Origin: SIG598 sp045605025
GTDB taxonomy: Bacteria; Bacillota; Clostridia; Oscillospirales; Acutalibacteraceae
DNA length: 18,857 nucleotides
Assembly: GCA_045605025.1 (NCBI GenBank)
Contig: JAZUPE010000021.1
Location: 1-18,857, forward strand
Direction of reading: 5' to 3'
How positions within the stretch are numbered: the first letter of the stretch is position 1; every line of letters starts with the position of its first letter. This document shows positions 7,284-14,263 of the stretch, piece after piece. The notes under the pieces were generated by a model. That model worked only from the letters and a program-made list of their open reading frames with translations. It was not told the DNA's origin and searched no databases. The position numbers and the translations under genes were made by a program.

Positions 7284-7652
7284 TTATTCTGCGCCCGTGG
7301 CGTATCTCTTGATAGCCTCAAAGGACTGATCGCTCAGATCATGCTCGATCTTGCATGCGTCCTCGCTGGCGACCTCGCGGTCAACACCCAGCCGCACGAG
7401 AAACTCGGTGAGCAGGGTGTGGCGTTCGTACATTTTTTGTGCTACTTCCAGTCCGGCATCGGTCAGCTGGAGAAACCCGTCCTTGTCCATTATCACATAT
7501 CCGCCCTGTCTGAGCAGTCCTACAGCGCGGCTGACACTGGGCTTGGAATAGCCCATGTATTCGCCCACGTCTATGGAACGCACGGCATTGCCCTTCTGTG
7601 AGAGCACAAAGATTGTTTCCAGATACATCTGACCGGATTCCTGCAGACGCAT
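7284..7652 (-). CDS. DtxR family iron-dependent repressor, short form
   Basis: This 122-residue metalloregulator has an N-terminal winged helix (recognition region KPSVSRAVGLL, about 37-47) and a dimerisation/metal-binding domain (about 65-122). It lacks the SH3-like third domain of classical DtxR. Metal ligands follow the DtxR/IdeR pattern: M9 (GQMYLETI), C100, E103 and H104 (CKIEHDLSD). MntR has Asp and Glu at the matching places, so this favours iron over manganese. The ancillary site is only partly kept: H78 is present, but E83 is shifted by one residue. ATG at 7652 has AAGGAG upstream. It is divergent from feoAB across a 346-bp region holding three inverted repeats, so it most likely represses feoAB when Fe(II) is abundant. 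Confidence 0.9.
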   Translation of the reverse strand: MRLQESGQMYLETIFVLSQKGNAVRSIDVGEYMGYSKPSVSRAVGLLRQGGYVIMDKDGFLQLTDAGLEVAQKMYERHTLLTEFLVRLGVDREVASEDACKIEHDLSDQSFEAIKRYATGAE

Positions 7653-7691
7653 GACGATTCTCCTTCCTTTGCCGACTATATATTATGTAAT

Positions 7692-7720
7692 AGAATAACA
7701 TATAAATATGAATAATTCAA
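7692..7720 (-). promoter_or_regulatory. promoter of the dtxR-family gene
   Basis: TTGAAT, a 17-bp spacer and TATTCT with an extended TG, in very AT-rich DNA. No copy of the GTTAGC box lies nearby, so the regulator may not control itself through that motif. Confidence 0.7.
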
Positions 7721-7784
7721 GCGGCAAAGACCTGACGACCTATCCGTTGGCGCAAATCCTGTGGCAGAATAGACAAACCCGTAT

Positions 7785-7800
7785 GTTAGCGCAGGCTAAC
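7785..7800. promoter_or_regulatory. feo iron box 1
   Basis: GTTAGC-GCAG-GCTAAC is a perfect inverted repeat with 6-bp arms and a 4-bp spacer. It lies just upstream of a TATACT hexamer. Same motif as boxes 3 and 4. Confidence 0.75.
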
Positions 7801-7856
7801 TGCTTGTATACTGCGCCGAAATCGATTTTCATCGGAGGAAAAGATTGGTCTGAGGC

Positions 7857-7885
7857 TTGACAAACAGTGTCGGAACGGGTATTAT
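7857..7885 (+). promoter_or_regulatory. sigma-A promoter of feoAB
   Basis: TTGACA, a 17-bp spacer and TATTAT. The predicted start (about 7892) coincides with the first base of box 2, so a bound repressor would block initiation. Confidence 0.8.
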
Positions 7886-7891
7886 ATGGGA

Positions 7892-7909
7892 GGTTAGCGA
7901 AGCCTAACC
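7892..7909. promoter_or_regulatory. feo iron box 2, at the transcription start
   Basis: GGTTAG-N6-CTAACC has 6-bp arms. The innermost C/G pair of the other boxes is broken, but a further outer G/C pair is gained. It directly overlaps the expected +1. Confidence 0.75.
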
Positions 7910-7922
7910 GTAATTTTAGGCG

Positions 7923-7946
7923 TGCAGTTAGCTTGGGCTAACTGCA
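7923..7946. promoter_or_regulatory. feo iron box 3, in the feoA leader
   Basis: TGCAGTTAGC-TTGG-GCTAACTGCA is a perfect inverted repeat with 10-bp arms, the longest of the four. Its centre is 34 bp from that of box 2. It could also form an RNA hairpin in the leader. Confidence 0.75.
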
Positions 7947-7998
7947 GAGGCGCGGCAGAAATGTACTATCCGCTGTGCCTGAAGGAGGTTAACAGAGC

Positions 7999-8223
7999 AT
8001 GAAAACGCTCAGAGAAGCCACAGTTGGCTCCACTGTCAAGGTGGTCAAGCTTCATGGCGAAGGCGCCATCAAGCGCAGAATAATGGATATGGGCATAACC
8101 AAGGGCGTGCAGATTTACGTCCGCAAGCTGGCTCCGCTGGGCGATCCGCTGGAGCTGACCGTGCGTGGCTATGAGCTTTCGCTGCGCAAGGCCGATGCTG
8201 AAATGATCGAGATTGAAGCATAA
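7999..8223 (+). CDS. feoA: FeoA, ferrous iron transport accessory protein
   Basis: This 74-residue cytosolic protein has an SH3-like beta-barrel of the FeoA family. It modulates FeoB activity. Typical features are the opening TLREATVGSTVKVVKL, the central IKRRIMDMGITKGVQIYV segment, and LTVRGYELSLRKADAEMI at the end. ATG at 7999 follows a strong AAGGAGG. It is the first gene of the feo operon, 116 bp before feoB. The intervening DNA is unusually regulated, with a short hairpin and box 4, so feoA may be made in excess of feoB. Confidence 0.95.
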   Translation: MKTLREATVGSTVKVVKLHGEGAIKRRIMDMGITKGVQIYVRKLAPLGDPLELTVRGYELSLRKADAEMIEIEA

Positions 8224-8244
8224 ATACCATTAATATGCATAAGC

Positions 8245-8263
8245 CGGGGGAATCCCCGTTTTT
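8245..8263 (+). terminator. weak intercistronic terminator or attenuator between feoA and feoB
   Basis: CGGGG-GAAT-CCCCG (5-bp stem, 4-base loop) followed by TTTTT. It is short but GC-only, with an immediate T run. It would let only part of the transcription continue into feoB. Confidence 0.55.
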
Positions 8264-8276
8264 GCTTTGTCAGGTG

Positions 8277-8292
8277 GTTAGCGTGAGCTAAC
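8277..8292. promoter_or_regulatory. feo iron box 4, between feoA and feoB
   Basis: GTTAGC-GTGA-GCTAAC has the same arms as box 1. A poor promoter-like pair (TTGTCA at 8267 and TAACGC at 8289, 16-bp gap) flanks it, so it may control a second start for feoB or act as a roadblock. Confidence 0.7.
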
Positions 8293-8339
8293 GCCGCATG
8301 ATTCCAGACTGATGCAACAGACAGCAAGGAGAGAATGCA

Positions 8340-10511
8340 ATGGAGACCATAAGAATCGCTCTTGCGGGCAATCCCAATTGCGGCAAGACAACATTGTTCA
8401 ATACCCTGACCGGAGCCAACCAGTATGTGGGCAACTGGCCGGGAGTAACCGTTGAGAAAAAGGAAGGCAAATTAAAGGGCGACGACAGTGTCATCATCAC
8501 AGACCTGCCCGGCATATACTCCCTTTCTCCCTACACTCTGGAGGAAGTCGTGGCAAGAAATTATCTCGTGGGCGAGCGTCCGGAAGCGATACTCAACATC
8601 GTTGACGGAACCAACCTCGAGCGCAATCTCTATCTTACCACCCAGATGCTGGAACTAGGTATCCCCGTCGTGGTTGCTATCAACATGATGGATGTGGTGC
8701 GCAAGAACGGCGACACCATCGACCTTGAAGCTCTCAGCAAGGCTCTGCGCTGTCAGATCGTGGAGATCTCCGCTCTCAAAGGCGATAACGTGCAGGCTGC
8801 TGCCGAAGCCGCCATCGAAGCGGCGCGTCACGGCACATTTGTTCCTCCTCACATTTTCTCAGGCGAGGTGGAGCACGTGCTGGCCCACATCGAGGAGGCT
8901 GCCATACATGAGCTGCCCGAGGATCAGCAGCGCTGGTATGCCGTCAAGCTCTTTGAGCGCGACGAGCGACTGCTGGAGCAACTGGCTCTGGACGAAAAGA
9001 CACGCAGCCATATCGAAAAGGACATCACCATGCTGGAAGCGCTGATGGATGACGACGCCGAGAGCATCATCACTAACGAACGTTACAATTACATCGAGCG
9101 CATCCTAAAGGGCGTATACGTCAGGAAAAACGCAGGCAAGCTGTCGGTTTCCGATAAGATCGACCGTGTGGTTACCAACCGTGTGCTTGCCCTGCCGATT
9201 TTCGCTCTGGTTATGTGGGGTGTGTACACCCTGTCCATCGGTACCATCGGTGACTGGACAGTTGGATTCATGAACGATACCCTCTTTGGCGAGTGGATTG
9301 TTCCCGCGGTCACCGCGTTCCTTGAGAATATCGGCTGTGCGCCGTGGCTGGTCAGCCTTGTTGCCGACGGAATCATCGGCGGCGTTGGCGCTGTTCTGGG
9401 CTTCGTGCCCCAGATGATGATACTGTTCCTGCTGCTGTCCATTCTCGAGGACATCGGCTATATGTCCCGTGTAGCGTTCATTATGGACCGCCTGTTCCGC
9501 AAGTTCGGTCTTTCGGGCAAGAGCTTTATCCCCATGCTGGTGGCAAGCGGCTGCGGCGTGCCGGGAGTTATGGCTTCCCGCACCATCGAGCAGGAGCGCG
9601 ACCGCCGCATGACCATTATGACCACCTGCTTCATTCCCTGCGGCGCCAAGATGCCCATCGTTGGCATGATCGCCGGCGCGCTGTTCGGCAACAGCCCGTG
9701 GATTGCCGTCACTGCCTACTTTGTCGGCGTGGCAGCGGTGGTCGTGTCGGGAATCATTCTGAAAAAGACAAAGGCTTTTGCAGGCGAGACGTCACCCTTC
9801 GTAATGGAACTTCCGGCATATCACGCTCCCGTGCCCTCCAACGTACTGCGCACCACATGGGAGCGCGGCTGGGACTTCATCAAACGCGCCGGTACCGTCA
9901 TTCTCGCCGCCAGCGTCATCATATGGCTGCTCAACAGCCTGACATTTGAGGGCGGCTTCCACTACATCGGTGACGGCAGCGAAAAATCTATCCTCAACGT
10001 CATCGGCGAATTTATCGCCATAGTCTTTGCGCCTCTTGGCTTCGGTGGCTGGCAGGCGGCTGTTGCCACCATACTTGGTCTGGTCGCCAAGGAAGAAGTT
10101 GTGGGCGTGTTCGGTTCTCTTTCGTCCATGGCCAGCGCCGATGCAGCCTTTGAAATGGTGGAGACAGGCGACTCTGCGCGTTATGCCATCATCGCACGCG
10201 AGTTCTTCTCCGGCAGCCAGCTGGCAGCGTATTCCTTTATGATATTCAATCTGCTGTGCGCTCCCTGCTTTGCGGCTATGGGTGCCATCAGACGTGAGAT
10301 GAACAACTGGAAGTGGACTGCGGGTGCTCTGGGTTACATGACCGTGTTCGCCTACGCCGTGTGCCTGATGGTCTACCAGATCGGCACACTCATAACCACC
10401 GGAGTGTTCAGCGTGTGGAGCGGTGTGGCTTTGGCTGTGCTGGCAGTGATGCTGTACTTCCTGTTCCGCAGAAATCCCAACGAAAAGAAGCTCCCCGTAA
10501 GTGCAAAATAA
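8340..10511 (+). CDS. feoB: FeoB, ferrous iron transporter
   Basis: This 723-residue inner-membrane Fe(II) transporter has an N-terminal G-protein domain. Its G motifs are GNPNCGKT (10-17), T37 in switch I, DLPG (55-58), NMMD (115-118) and SALKG (144-148). Residues about 170-265 are the helical spacer (NFeoB). From about 280 onward come the Gate and core membrane helices. They include the conserved Cys-containing segments LVASGCGVPGVMASRT and TTCFIPCGAKMPI, with a second half containing LVAKEEVVGVFGS. Length and domains are complete. ATG at 8340 follows AAGGAG. It is followed after 12 bp by the Cys-rich accessory peptide gene. Expression is probably repressed by the divergent DtxR protein under iron-replete conditions. 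Confidence 0.97.
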   Translation: METIRIALAGNPNCGKTTLFNTLTGANQYVGNWPGVTVEKKEGKLKGDDSVIITDLPGIYSLSPYTLEEVVARNYLVGERPEAILNIVDGTNLERNLYLTTQMLELGIPVVVAINMMDVVRKNGDTIDLEALSKALRCQIVEISALKGDNVQAAAEAAIEAARHGTFVPPHIFSGEVEHVLAHIEEAAIHELPEDQQRWYAVKLFERDERLLEQLALDEKTRSHIEKDITMLEALMDDDAESIITNERYNYIERILKGVYVRKNAGKLSVSDKIDRVVTNRVLALPIFALVMWGVYTLSIGTIGDWTVGFMNDTLFGEWIVPAVTAFLENIGCAPWLVSLVADGIIGGVGAVLGFVPQMMILFLLLSILEDIGYMSRVAFIMDRLFRKFGLSGKSFIPMLVASGCGVPGVMASRTIEQERDRRMTIMTTCFIPCGAKMPIVGMIAGALFGNSPWIAVTAYFVGVAAVVVSGIILKKTKAFAGETSPFVMELPAYHAPVPSNVLRTTWERGWDFIKRAGTVILAASVIIWLLNSLTFEGGFHYIGDGSEKSILNVIGEFIAIVFAPLGFGGWQAAVATILGLVAKEEVVGVFGSLSSMASADAAFEMVETGDSARYAIIAREFFSGSQLAAYSFMIFNLLCAPCFAAMGAIRREMNNWKWTAGALGYMTVFAYAVCLMVYQIGTLITTGVFSVWSGVALAVLAVMLYFLFRRNPNEKKLPVSAK

Positions 10512-10523
10512 GGAGGAATCTCC

Positions 10524-10688
10524 ATGAATGCTCCCACCATAATTATCGCGGCCATCGTAGCGCTGATCTTCATCGCCATTGTGGTCAGCGAGATCCGCAA
10601 GCGCAGAAACGGTAAAGGCGGCTGCTCCTGCGGCTGCGGCGGCTGCGCCATGCGTGATGCCTGCCATCAGAATGACGCAAACAAGTAA
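10524..10688 (+). CDS. FeoB-associated Cys-rich membrane peptide
   Basis: This 54-residue protein has an N-terminal membrane helix (residues 4-22, PTIIIAAIVALIFIAIVV). A basic stop-transfer segment (RKRR) follows, then a cysteine-rich tail with the spacing CSCGCGGC and a further Cys at 47. That is the FeoB_associated family, found directly after feoB in many Firmicutes, where it may take the place of FeoC. The tail could bind iron or another metal on the cytosolic side, which is inference. The start follows AAGGAGG, and the gene begins 12 bp after feoB. Confidence 0.88.
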   Translation: MNAPTIIIAAIVALIFIAIVVSEIRKRRNGKGGCSCGCGGCAMRDACHQNDANK

Positions 10689-10712
10689 ACAGAATACAAT
10701 CTTTTCCCCGAC

Positions 10713-10747
10713 AAAAGGGTCTGCCGTCACAGCACGCAGACCCTTTT
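10713..10747 (+). terminator. terminator of the feo operon
   Basis: A perfect 12-bp stem AAAAGGGTCTGC / GCAGACCCTTTT with an 11-base loop. The stem itself ends in a T run. Confidence 0.85.
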
Positions 10748-10767
10748 GCTGTGTAATATTAAAGATA

Positions 10768-10776
10768 TGCTATAAT
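10768..10776 (+). promoter_or_regulatory. extended -10 promoter of araC-type gene
   Basis: TGCTATAAT is a perfect extended -10. The -35 region is poor (TTGCTG at 19 bp), which is common for extended -10 promoters. The gene starts about 85 bp downstream. Confidence 0.6.
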
Positions 10777-10862
10777 TACTGACGGACAAAACCGGGCAAG
10801 CAGGGACAGGAAAAATCCCTCAGACACCACTATAATACACTCGACAGGAGGGAGAGGACAGC

Positions 10863-11753
10863 ATGGAGTGGATAAAACAGCTTCAGGAGGCAGTCAGCTT
10901 CATGGAAGCTCATCTGCTGGAGGATATCAATTACGAGGACGTTGCCCGGTGGGTGCACATGTCGGGCTATAACTTCCACCGCACCTTCAGTCTGATGTCA
11001 GGAATGACTGCCAACGAGTACATCCGCTGCCGCAGACTGTCCCTCGCGGCACAGGATCTGCAGCAGACGGACATCTCCGTCATTGACGCGGCGCTGAAAT
11101 ACGGCTACGAAACGCCGGAGAGCTTTTCCAAGGCGTTTTCCCGTTTCCACGGCTCCACACCCCGTCAGGCAAAGAGCGGCGGCGCGCCTCTGCGCATTTT
11201 CAACCCTCTTGTGATAAAAATCACACTGGAAGGCGGTACTGCAATGGATTACAGAATTTTAAAAAAAGAAAAGCAGACATTCCTTGCACTGGTCAGATCG
11301 TTTCCCTGCTCCATCATCAACGACGACAGCGACCGCAGCATCCCCGATTTCTGGGGAGAGAACGCGACTCAGGCAATGATCGGCAAGCTTGTACAGCTGC
11401 GCCCAAAGGGCAGGCGCGACATATACGGTCTCTGCTCGCCCAAGCGCGATGACGACGACACCTTCCGCTACGGAATAGGCATCATCGTTGACGAGGAAAC
11501 CGATACAAACGGCATTGAGCAGCTGCTGGCACGGGGCTGCACCATCTGGGAAACCGAGCATGCCGAGTACGTCGTGTTCAGGTGTATGGGCGAGGACGGC
11601 GACTGCATCAGCGAAACCTGGGAGCGGTTCTACCGCGAGTTCCTACCCGGTTCCGGCTATGACCAGACCGAACTGACCGACTATGAGATCTACTTCGAGA
11701 ACGGCGACGAAGGCTTGTTCTGCGAACTGTGGATACCGGTGGTTAAGAAATAA
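10863..11753 (+). CDS. AraC family regulator with GyrI-like effector domain
   Basis: The 296-residue protein has two domains. Residues 1-105 hold the two helix-turn-helix motifs of the AraC/MarA type (DVARWVHMSGYNFHRTFSLM, then VIDAALKYGYETPESFSKAF and FHGSTPRQAK). Residues about 128-294 form a GyrI-like small-molecule binding domain ending in the typical FYREFLPGSGYDQTE and CELWIPVVKK segments. This arrangement resembles Rob, BmrR-like ligand sensors and other drug or toxin responsive activators. ATG at 10863 follows GGAGGGAGAGGA. It is monocistronic between two terminators, so its targets are probably elsewhere or include itself. The inducer is unknown. Confidence 0.9.
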   Translation: MEWIKQLQEAVSFMEAHLLEDINYEDVARWVHMSGYNFHRTFSLMSGMTANEYIRCRRLSLAAQDLQQTDISVIDAALKYGYETPESFSKAFSRFHGSTPRQAKSGGAPLRIFNPLVIKITLEGGTAMDYRILKKEKQTFLALVRSFPCSIINDDSDRSIPDFWGENATQAMIGKLVQLRPKGRRDIYGLCSPKRDDDDTFRYGIGIIVDEETDTNGIEQLLARGCTIWETEHAEYVVFRCMGEDGDCISETWERFYREFLPGSGYDQTELTDYEIYFENGDEGLFCELWIPVVKK

Positions 11754-11770
11754 GCGCAGTAAAAGATGAA

Positions 11771-11818
11771 GCGAACAGTTTTGCCGGAGGCTTTTCCGAC
11801 GGAGCTGTTCGCATTTTT
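11771..11818 (+). terminator. terminator after araC-type gene
   Basis: An outer stem GCGAACAG / CTGTTCGC (8 bp) with a partly paired interior, followed by ATTTTTC. Confidence 0.75.
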
Positions 11819-11864
11819 CACAATATATGGTACAAATCCTTGTAAACCATGTCGAATATAAAAA

Positions 11865-11892
11865 TGGACAATTCTCCCGCTTTGAGTATAAT
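11865..11892 (+). promoter_or_regulatory. sigma-A promoter of the sulP-type gene
   Basis: TGGACA, a 16-bp spacer and TATAAT. Its position rules out the upstream in-frame ATG at 11849, which would lie before the transcript start. Confidence 0.65.
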
Positions 11893-11903
11893 TGAATACG
11901 GTT

Positions 11904-11937
11904 TTAAAATATCAGGTATATTAAAATATCAGGTATA
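11904..11937 (+). repeat. 17-bp perfect tandem direct repeat in the sulP leader
   Basis: TTAAAATATCAGGTATA occurs twice with no gap, just after the predicted transcription start. A chance slippage duplication or a pair of regulator half-sites are both possible. Confidence 0.8.
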
Positions 11938-11953
11938 TAAAGAGGGAAGAAAG

Positions 11954-13621
11954 ATGAAAGAAAAAATCAAGCCTATGCTCCTTGACACCGTCAAGGGCTA
12001 CAGCGGAAAACAGTTCGTCAAGGATCTTGTGGCGGGCGTTATCGTCGCCATCATCGCCCTGCCCCTGTCTATCGCTTTGGCGCTGGCTTCCGGTGTCGGT
12101 CCCGAACAGGGTATCTACACCGCCATTGTTGCAGGCTTTGTCATTTCCGCGCTGGGCGGCAGCCATGTCAACATCGCCGGTCCCACCGCCGCGTTTGCCA
12201 CCATCGTCGCCGGTATCGTTGCCCGTGACGGCATGGACGGTCTGATCGTTTCCACTGTCCTTGCCGGTATAATTCTTGTGGTCATGGGCCTTTTCCGCTT
12301 CGGCGGTCTTATCCGCTTCATTCCCTTTACCATCACAACCGGCTTCACCGCTGGCATCGCCGTGACCATCGTCATCGGTCAGCTCAAGGACTTCTTCGGC
12401 GTGACCTATCCCGAGGGAATGCCCACCATTGAAACCGTGGAGAAGATCGAAGCCTTTGCCGCAGGTATCGGAACATTCAATACCGACGCCCTCATCGTGG
12501 GCGCGGTGTGTCTTGCAATTCTCATCATTATGCCCAGGATCACCGAAAAGATTCCCGGTTCGCTGGTTGCCGTAATTGCCGGTATCCTTATGGTTAAGTT
12601 CCTGCCACTTGAGGTTAACACCATCGGCGACCTCTACACCATAAGCAGCAAGCTGCCTTCCCTGAGCATTCCCAATGTCAATTTTGAAATGATCCGCACG
12701 GCCCTGCCCAACGCATTCACCATCGCGATCCTCGCCGCCATCGAATCCCTGCTTTCCTGTGTGGTAGCGGACGGTATGGTGGGCGAAAAGCACCGCTCAA
12801 ACACTGAGCTTATTGCTCAGGGCGCCGGCAACATCGCTTCCGCGCTCTTTGGCGGAATCCCCGCCACAGGAGCCATCGCCCGTACCGCCGCCAACGTCAA
12901 GAACGGCGGACGCACCCCTGTTGCAGGCATGGTTCACGCCATCGTTCTGCTCCTCATCCTTGTGGTGCTCATGCCCTATGCCGGCTGGATTCCCATGCCC
13001 ACCATCGCAGCCATTCTCTTTATGGTAGCCTACAATATGTGCCAGTGGCGCACCTTTGTGCATCTCGTCAAGACCGCGCCCAAGAGCGATATCCTCGTGC
13101 TGGTGCTCACTTTTGTGCTTACCGTAGTCTTTGATCTGGTTGTTGCCATCGAGATCGGAATGCTCCTTGCCTGCCTGCTGTTCATCAAACGAATGAGCGG
13201 CGAAACCGGAGTCAGGAGCTGGCACTACACCGGCGAAAAGAATCTTGAGGAAGCCGAGCGCGCCCGTCTGCGCGAGATTTCCGACTGTATCCGCGTCTAT
13301 GAGGTCACCGGCCCGCTGTTCTTCGGTGTGGCTGATGTAATCAACAAGATCGTGGTCAAGAAGATGACCCGTATCCTCATCGTTCGCATGAGAAGCGTCA
13401 ACTCCCTTGACATCACTGCAATGAATGCACTGACCGCTCTCTGCGAAAAGCTCAAAAAGAAGAATATCACTCTCATACTCTCCCATGTCAACGAGCAGCC
13501 CATGCGCGTCATGGAAAAGGCAGGCTTCGTTGAGCTGGCAGGCGCGGAAAACTTCTGCGAAAACATCGACGCCGCCATCGAGCGCGCCGAGATGCTGGCA
13601 AAGCAGCTCGAGCAGAACTGA
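11954..13621 (+). CDS. SulP family anion transporter with STAS domain
   Basis: This 555-residue membrane transporter of the SLC26/SulP family carries sulfate, bicarbonate or another anion; the substrate cannot be read from sequence. The hydrophobic core (residues about 20-410) has the opening LVAGVIVAIIALPLSIALA, the SulP signature segment GSHVNIAGPTAAF, and the later IPATGAIARTAANVKNGGRTP stretch. A cytosolic STAS domain follows (about 440-545). Its conserved loop reads MRSVNSLDITAMNAL (479-493), with S484 at the position phosphorylated or contacted in anti-sigma antagonists. ATG at 11954 follows AAGAGGGAAG. An in-frame ATG further upstream is excluded by the promoter position. It is monocistronic, ending at a strong bidirectional terminator. 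Confidence 0.92.
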   Translation: MKEKIKPMLLDTVKGYSGKQFVKDLVAGVIVAIIALPLSIALALASGVGPEQGIYTAIVAGFVISALGGSHVNIAGPTAAFATIVAGIVARDGMDGLIVSTVLAGIILVVMGLFRFGGLIRFIPFTITTGFTAGIAVTIVIGQLKDFFGVTYPEGMPTIETVEKIEAFAAGIGTFNTDALIVGAVCLAILIIMPRITEKIPGSLVAVIAGILMVKFLPLEVNTIGDLYTISSKLPSLSIPNVNFEMIRTALPNAFTIAILAAIESLLSCVVADGMVGEKHRSNTELIAQGAGNIASALFGGIPATGAIARTAANVKNGGRTPVAGMVHAIVLLLILVVLMPYAGWIPMPTIAAILFMVAYNMCQWRTFVHLVKTAPKSDILVLVLTFVLTVVFDLVVAIEIGMLLACLLFIKRMSGETGVRSWHYTGEKNLEEAERARLREISDCIRVYEVTGPLFFGVADVINKIVVKKMTRILIVRMRSVNSLDITAMNALTALCEKLKKKNITLILSHVNEQPMRVMEKAGFVELAGAENFCENIDAAIERAEMLAKQLEQN

Positions 13622-13636
13622 CGAATAACAAACAGA

Positions 13637-13676
13637 AACAGCCGGTCGATCGGAATTGCCCGATCGACCGGCTGTT
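13637..13676. terminator. bidirectional terminator between convergent genes
   Basis: A 17-bp perfect stem (13637-13653 with 13660-13676) with a 6-base loop. On the plus strand GATATTTTAT follows. It separates sulP from the RDD genes that converge on it. Confidence 0.85.
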
Positions 13677-13687
13677 GATATTTTATA

Positions 13688-14107
13688 CTATATTCTGATG
13701 ACCTTGGTTTCCATTATCCGGTCACCCAGACGCATTTCGCCGCCTGATCTGATGAGAAAATGAAGTTCAACCGGCCACAGTCCGAGGGTGACGTGACGGA
13801 AGAACAGTCGCAGTGCGGGCACATTTTCCGTTCCATCGACTTTGACGATACGCAGCCCCATAAGCCGTTTGCCGGGACTTTGCCCCGACAGATCGCGCAG
13901 AAAGAATCCGATCGGACCCATAAGCGCCAGCGAGAACGTGATCCAGAAAGTGTTCTCGATGCTGAGCTTGCCGAGGATCAGGCGAGCCGCGACAGCCAGC
14001 CCTGCGCAGGGCAGCGCGAAAACGAGAAAATCGAAACAAAAGGCGATGATCCGCCGGAAAATCAGCGAAGAAAACAGTCCGCCTTTTGGTCTGAGCCGTC
14101 TATTCAA
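13688..14107 (-). CDS. RDD family membrane protein, copy 1
   Basis: This 139-residue protein has two membrane segments (about 19-44 and 55-72). It carries the RDD hallmarks: R and D residues in RRIIAFCFDFLV, and DLSGQSPGKRLMGLRIVKVDG. RDD proteins are small membrane proteins, some linked to ion or osmolyte handling, but no function can be assigned here. The start is taken as TTG at 14107, with GGAGG 8 bases upstream; the next residues NRRL match MDRRL at the start of copy 2. It is paralogous to the RDD protein at 14264-14707: both end in TLGLWPVE, then GGE.RLGD, then TKVI. It ends with TAG. Confidence 0.8.
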   Translation of the reverse strand: MNRRLRPKGGLFSSLIFRRIIAFCFDFLVFALPCAGLAVAARLILGKLSIENTFWITFSLALMGPIGFFLRDLSGQSPGKRLMGLRIVKVDGTENVPALRLFFRHVTLGLWPVELHFLIRSGGEMRLGDRIMETKVIRI

Positions 14108-14133
14108 GTGATGTACCTCCTGTTTGCGAGCGG

Positions 14134-14262
14134 CTATGCCCTTGCTCCGGTCAGTTGAGAATAGCGCTCACGCAGCCACTCCTTCATCAGCGGCAGAGGT
14201 TCCTCCATGCCGTCAAAGATCTTCGCTTCGTGATTCTCCGCATATGCTGTAAGTTCTGTCAC
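14134..14262 (-). pseudogene. 3' remnant (42 codons) of the 116-residue unknown gene
   Basis: This reading frame begins at GTG 14262, one base after the stop codon of RDD copy 2. From about residue 7 its sequence (YAENHEAKIFDGMEEPLPLM, then KEWLRERYSQLT) matches the C-terminal end of the protein at 14729-15079 (YVESHEEKIFDGVEESLPLM, then EEWLRAKYNELT). The first about 70 residues are missing. There is no ribosome site of its own. It lies before RDD copy 1, exactly where the full gene lies before RDD copy 2, so it is the relic of a tandem duplication. It may still be translated by coupling to the stop of RDD copy 2. It ends with TAG. Confidence 0.75.
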
Positions 14263-14263
14263 G

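Larger units (their letters stand above)
7653..7998. other. divergent regulatory region between dtxR and feoA
   Basis: This 346-bp stretch has no gene. It holds the dtxR promoter, a consensus feo promoter, three GTTAG...CTAAC inverted repeats and a possible second start region (TATACT at 7807-7812, which box 1 would cover). GGAGGAAAAG near 7834-7843 resembles a ribosome site, but no start codon worth calling follows it. Confidence 0.7.

Noticed and set aside
7923..7946. Riboswitch or RNA thermometer in the feoA leader
   Set aside because: The hairpin is the same inverted repeat as the DNA boxes elsewhere, so a DNA operator explains it more simply.
9792..10730. 312-codon open frame antisense to feoB and the Cys-rich peptide gene
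   Set aside because: Shadow frame crossing two well-supported genes and the feo terminator.
11849..11953. In-frame upstream start giving a 590-residue SulP protein
   Set aside because: The TGGACA/TATAAT promoter lies inside this extension, and the added residues have no transporter character.
11921..12793. 290-codon open frame antisense to the SulP gene
   Set aside because: His, Gly and Asp rich artefact of the complementary frame; ends in the sulP promoter region.
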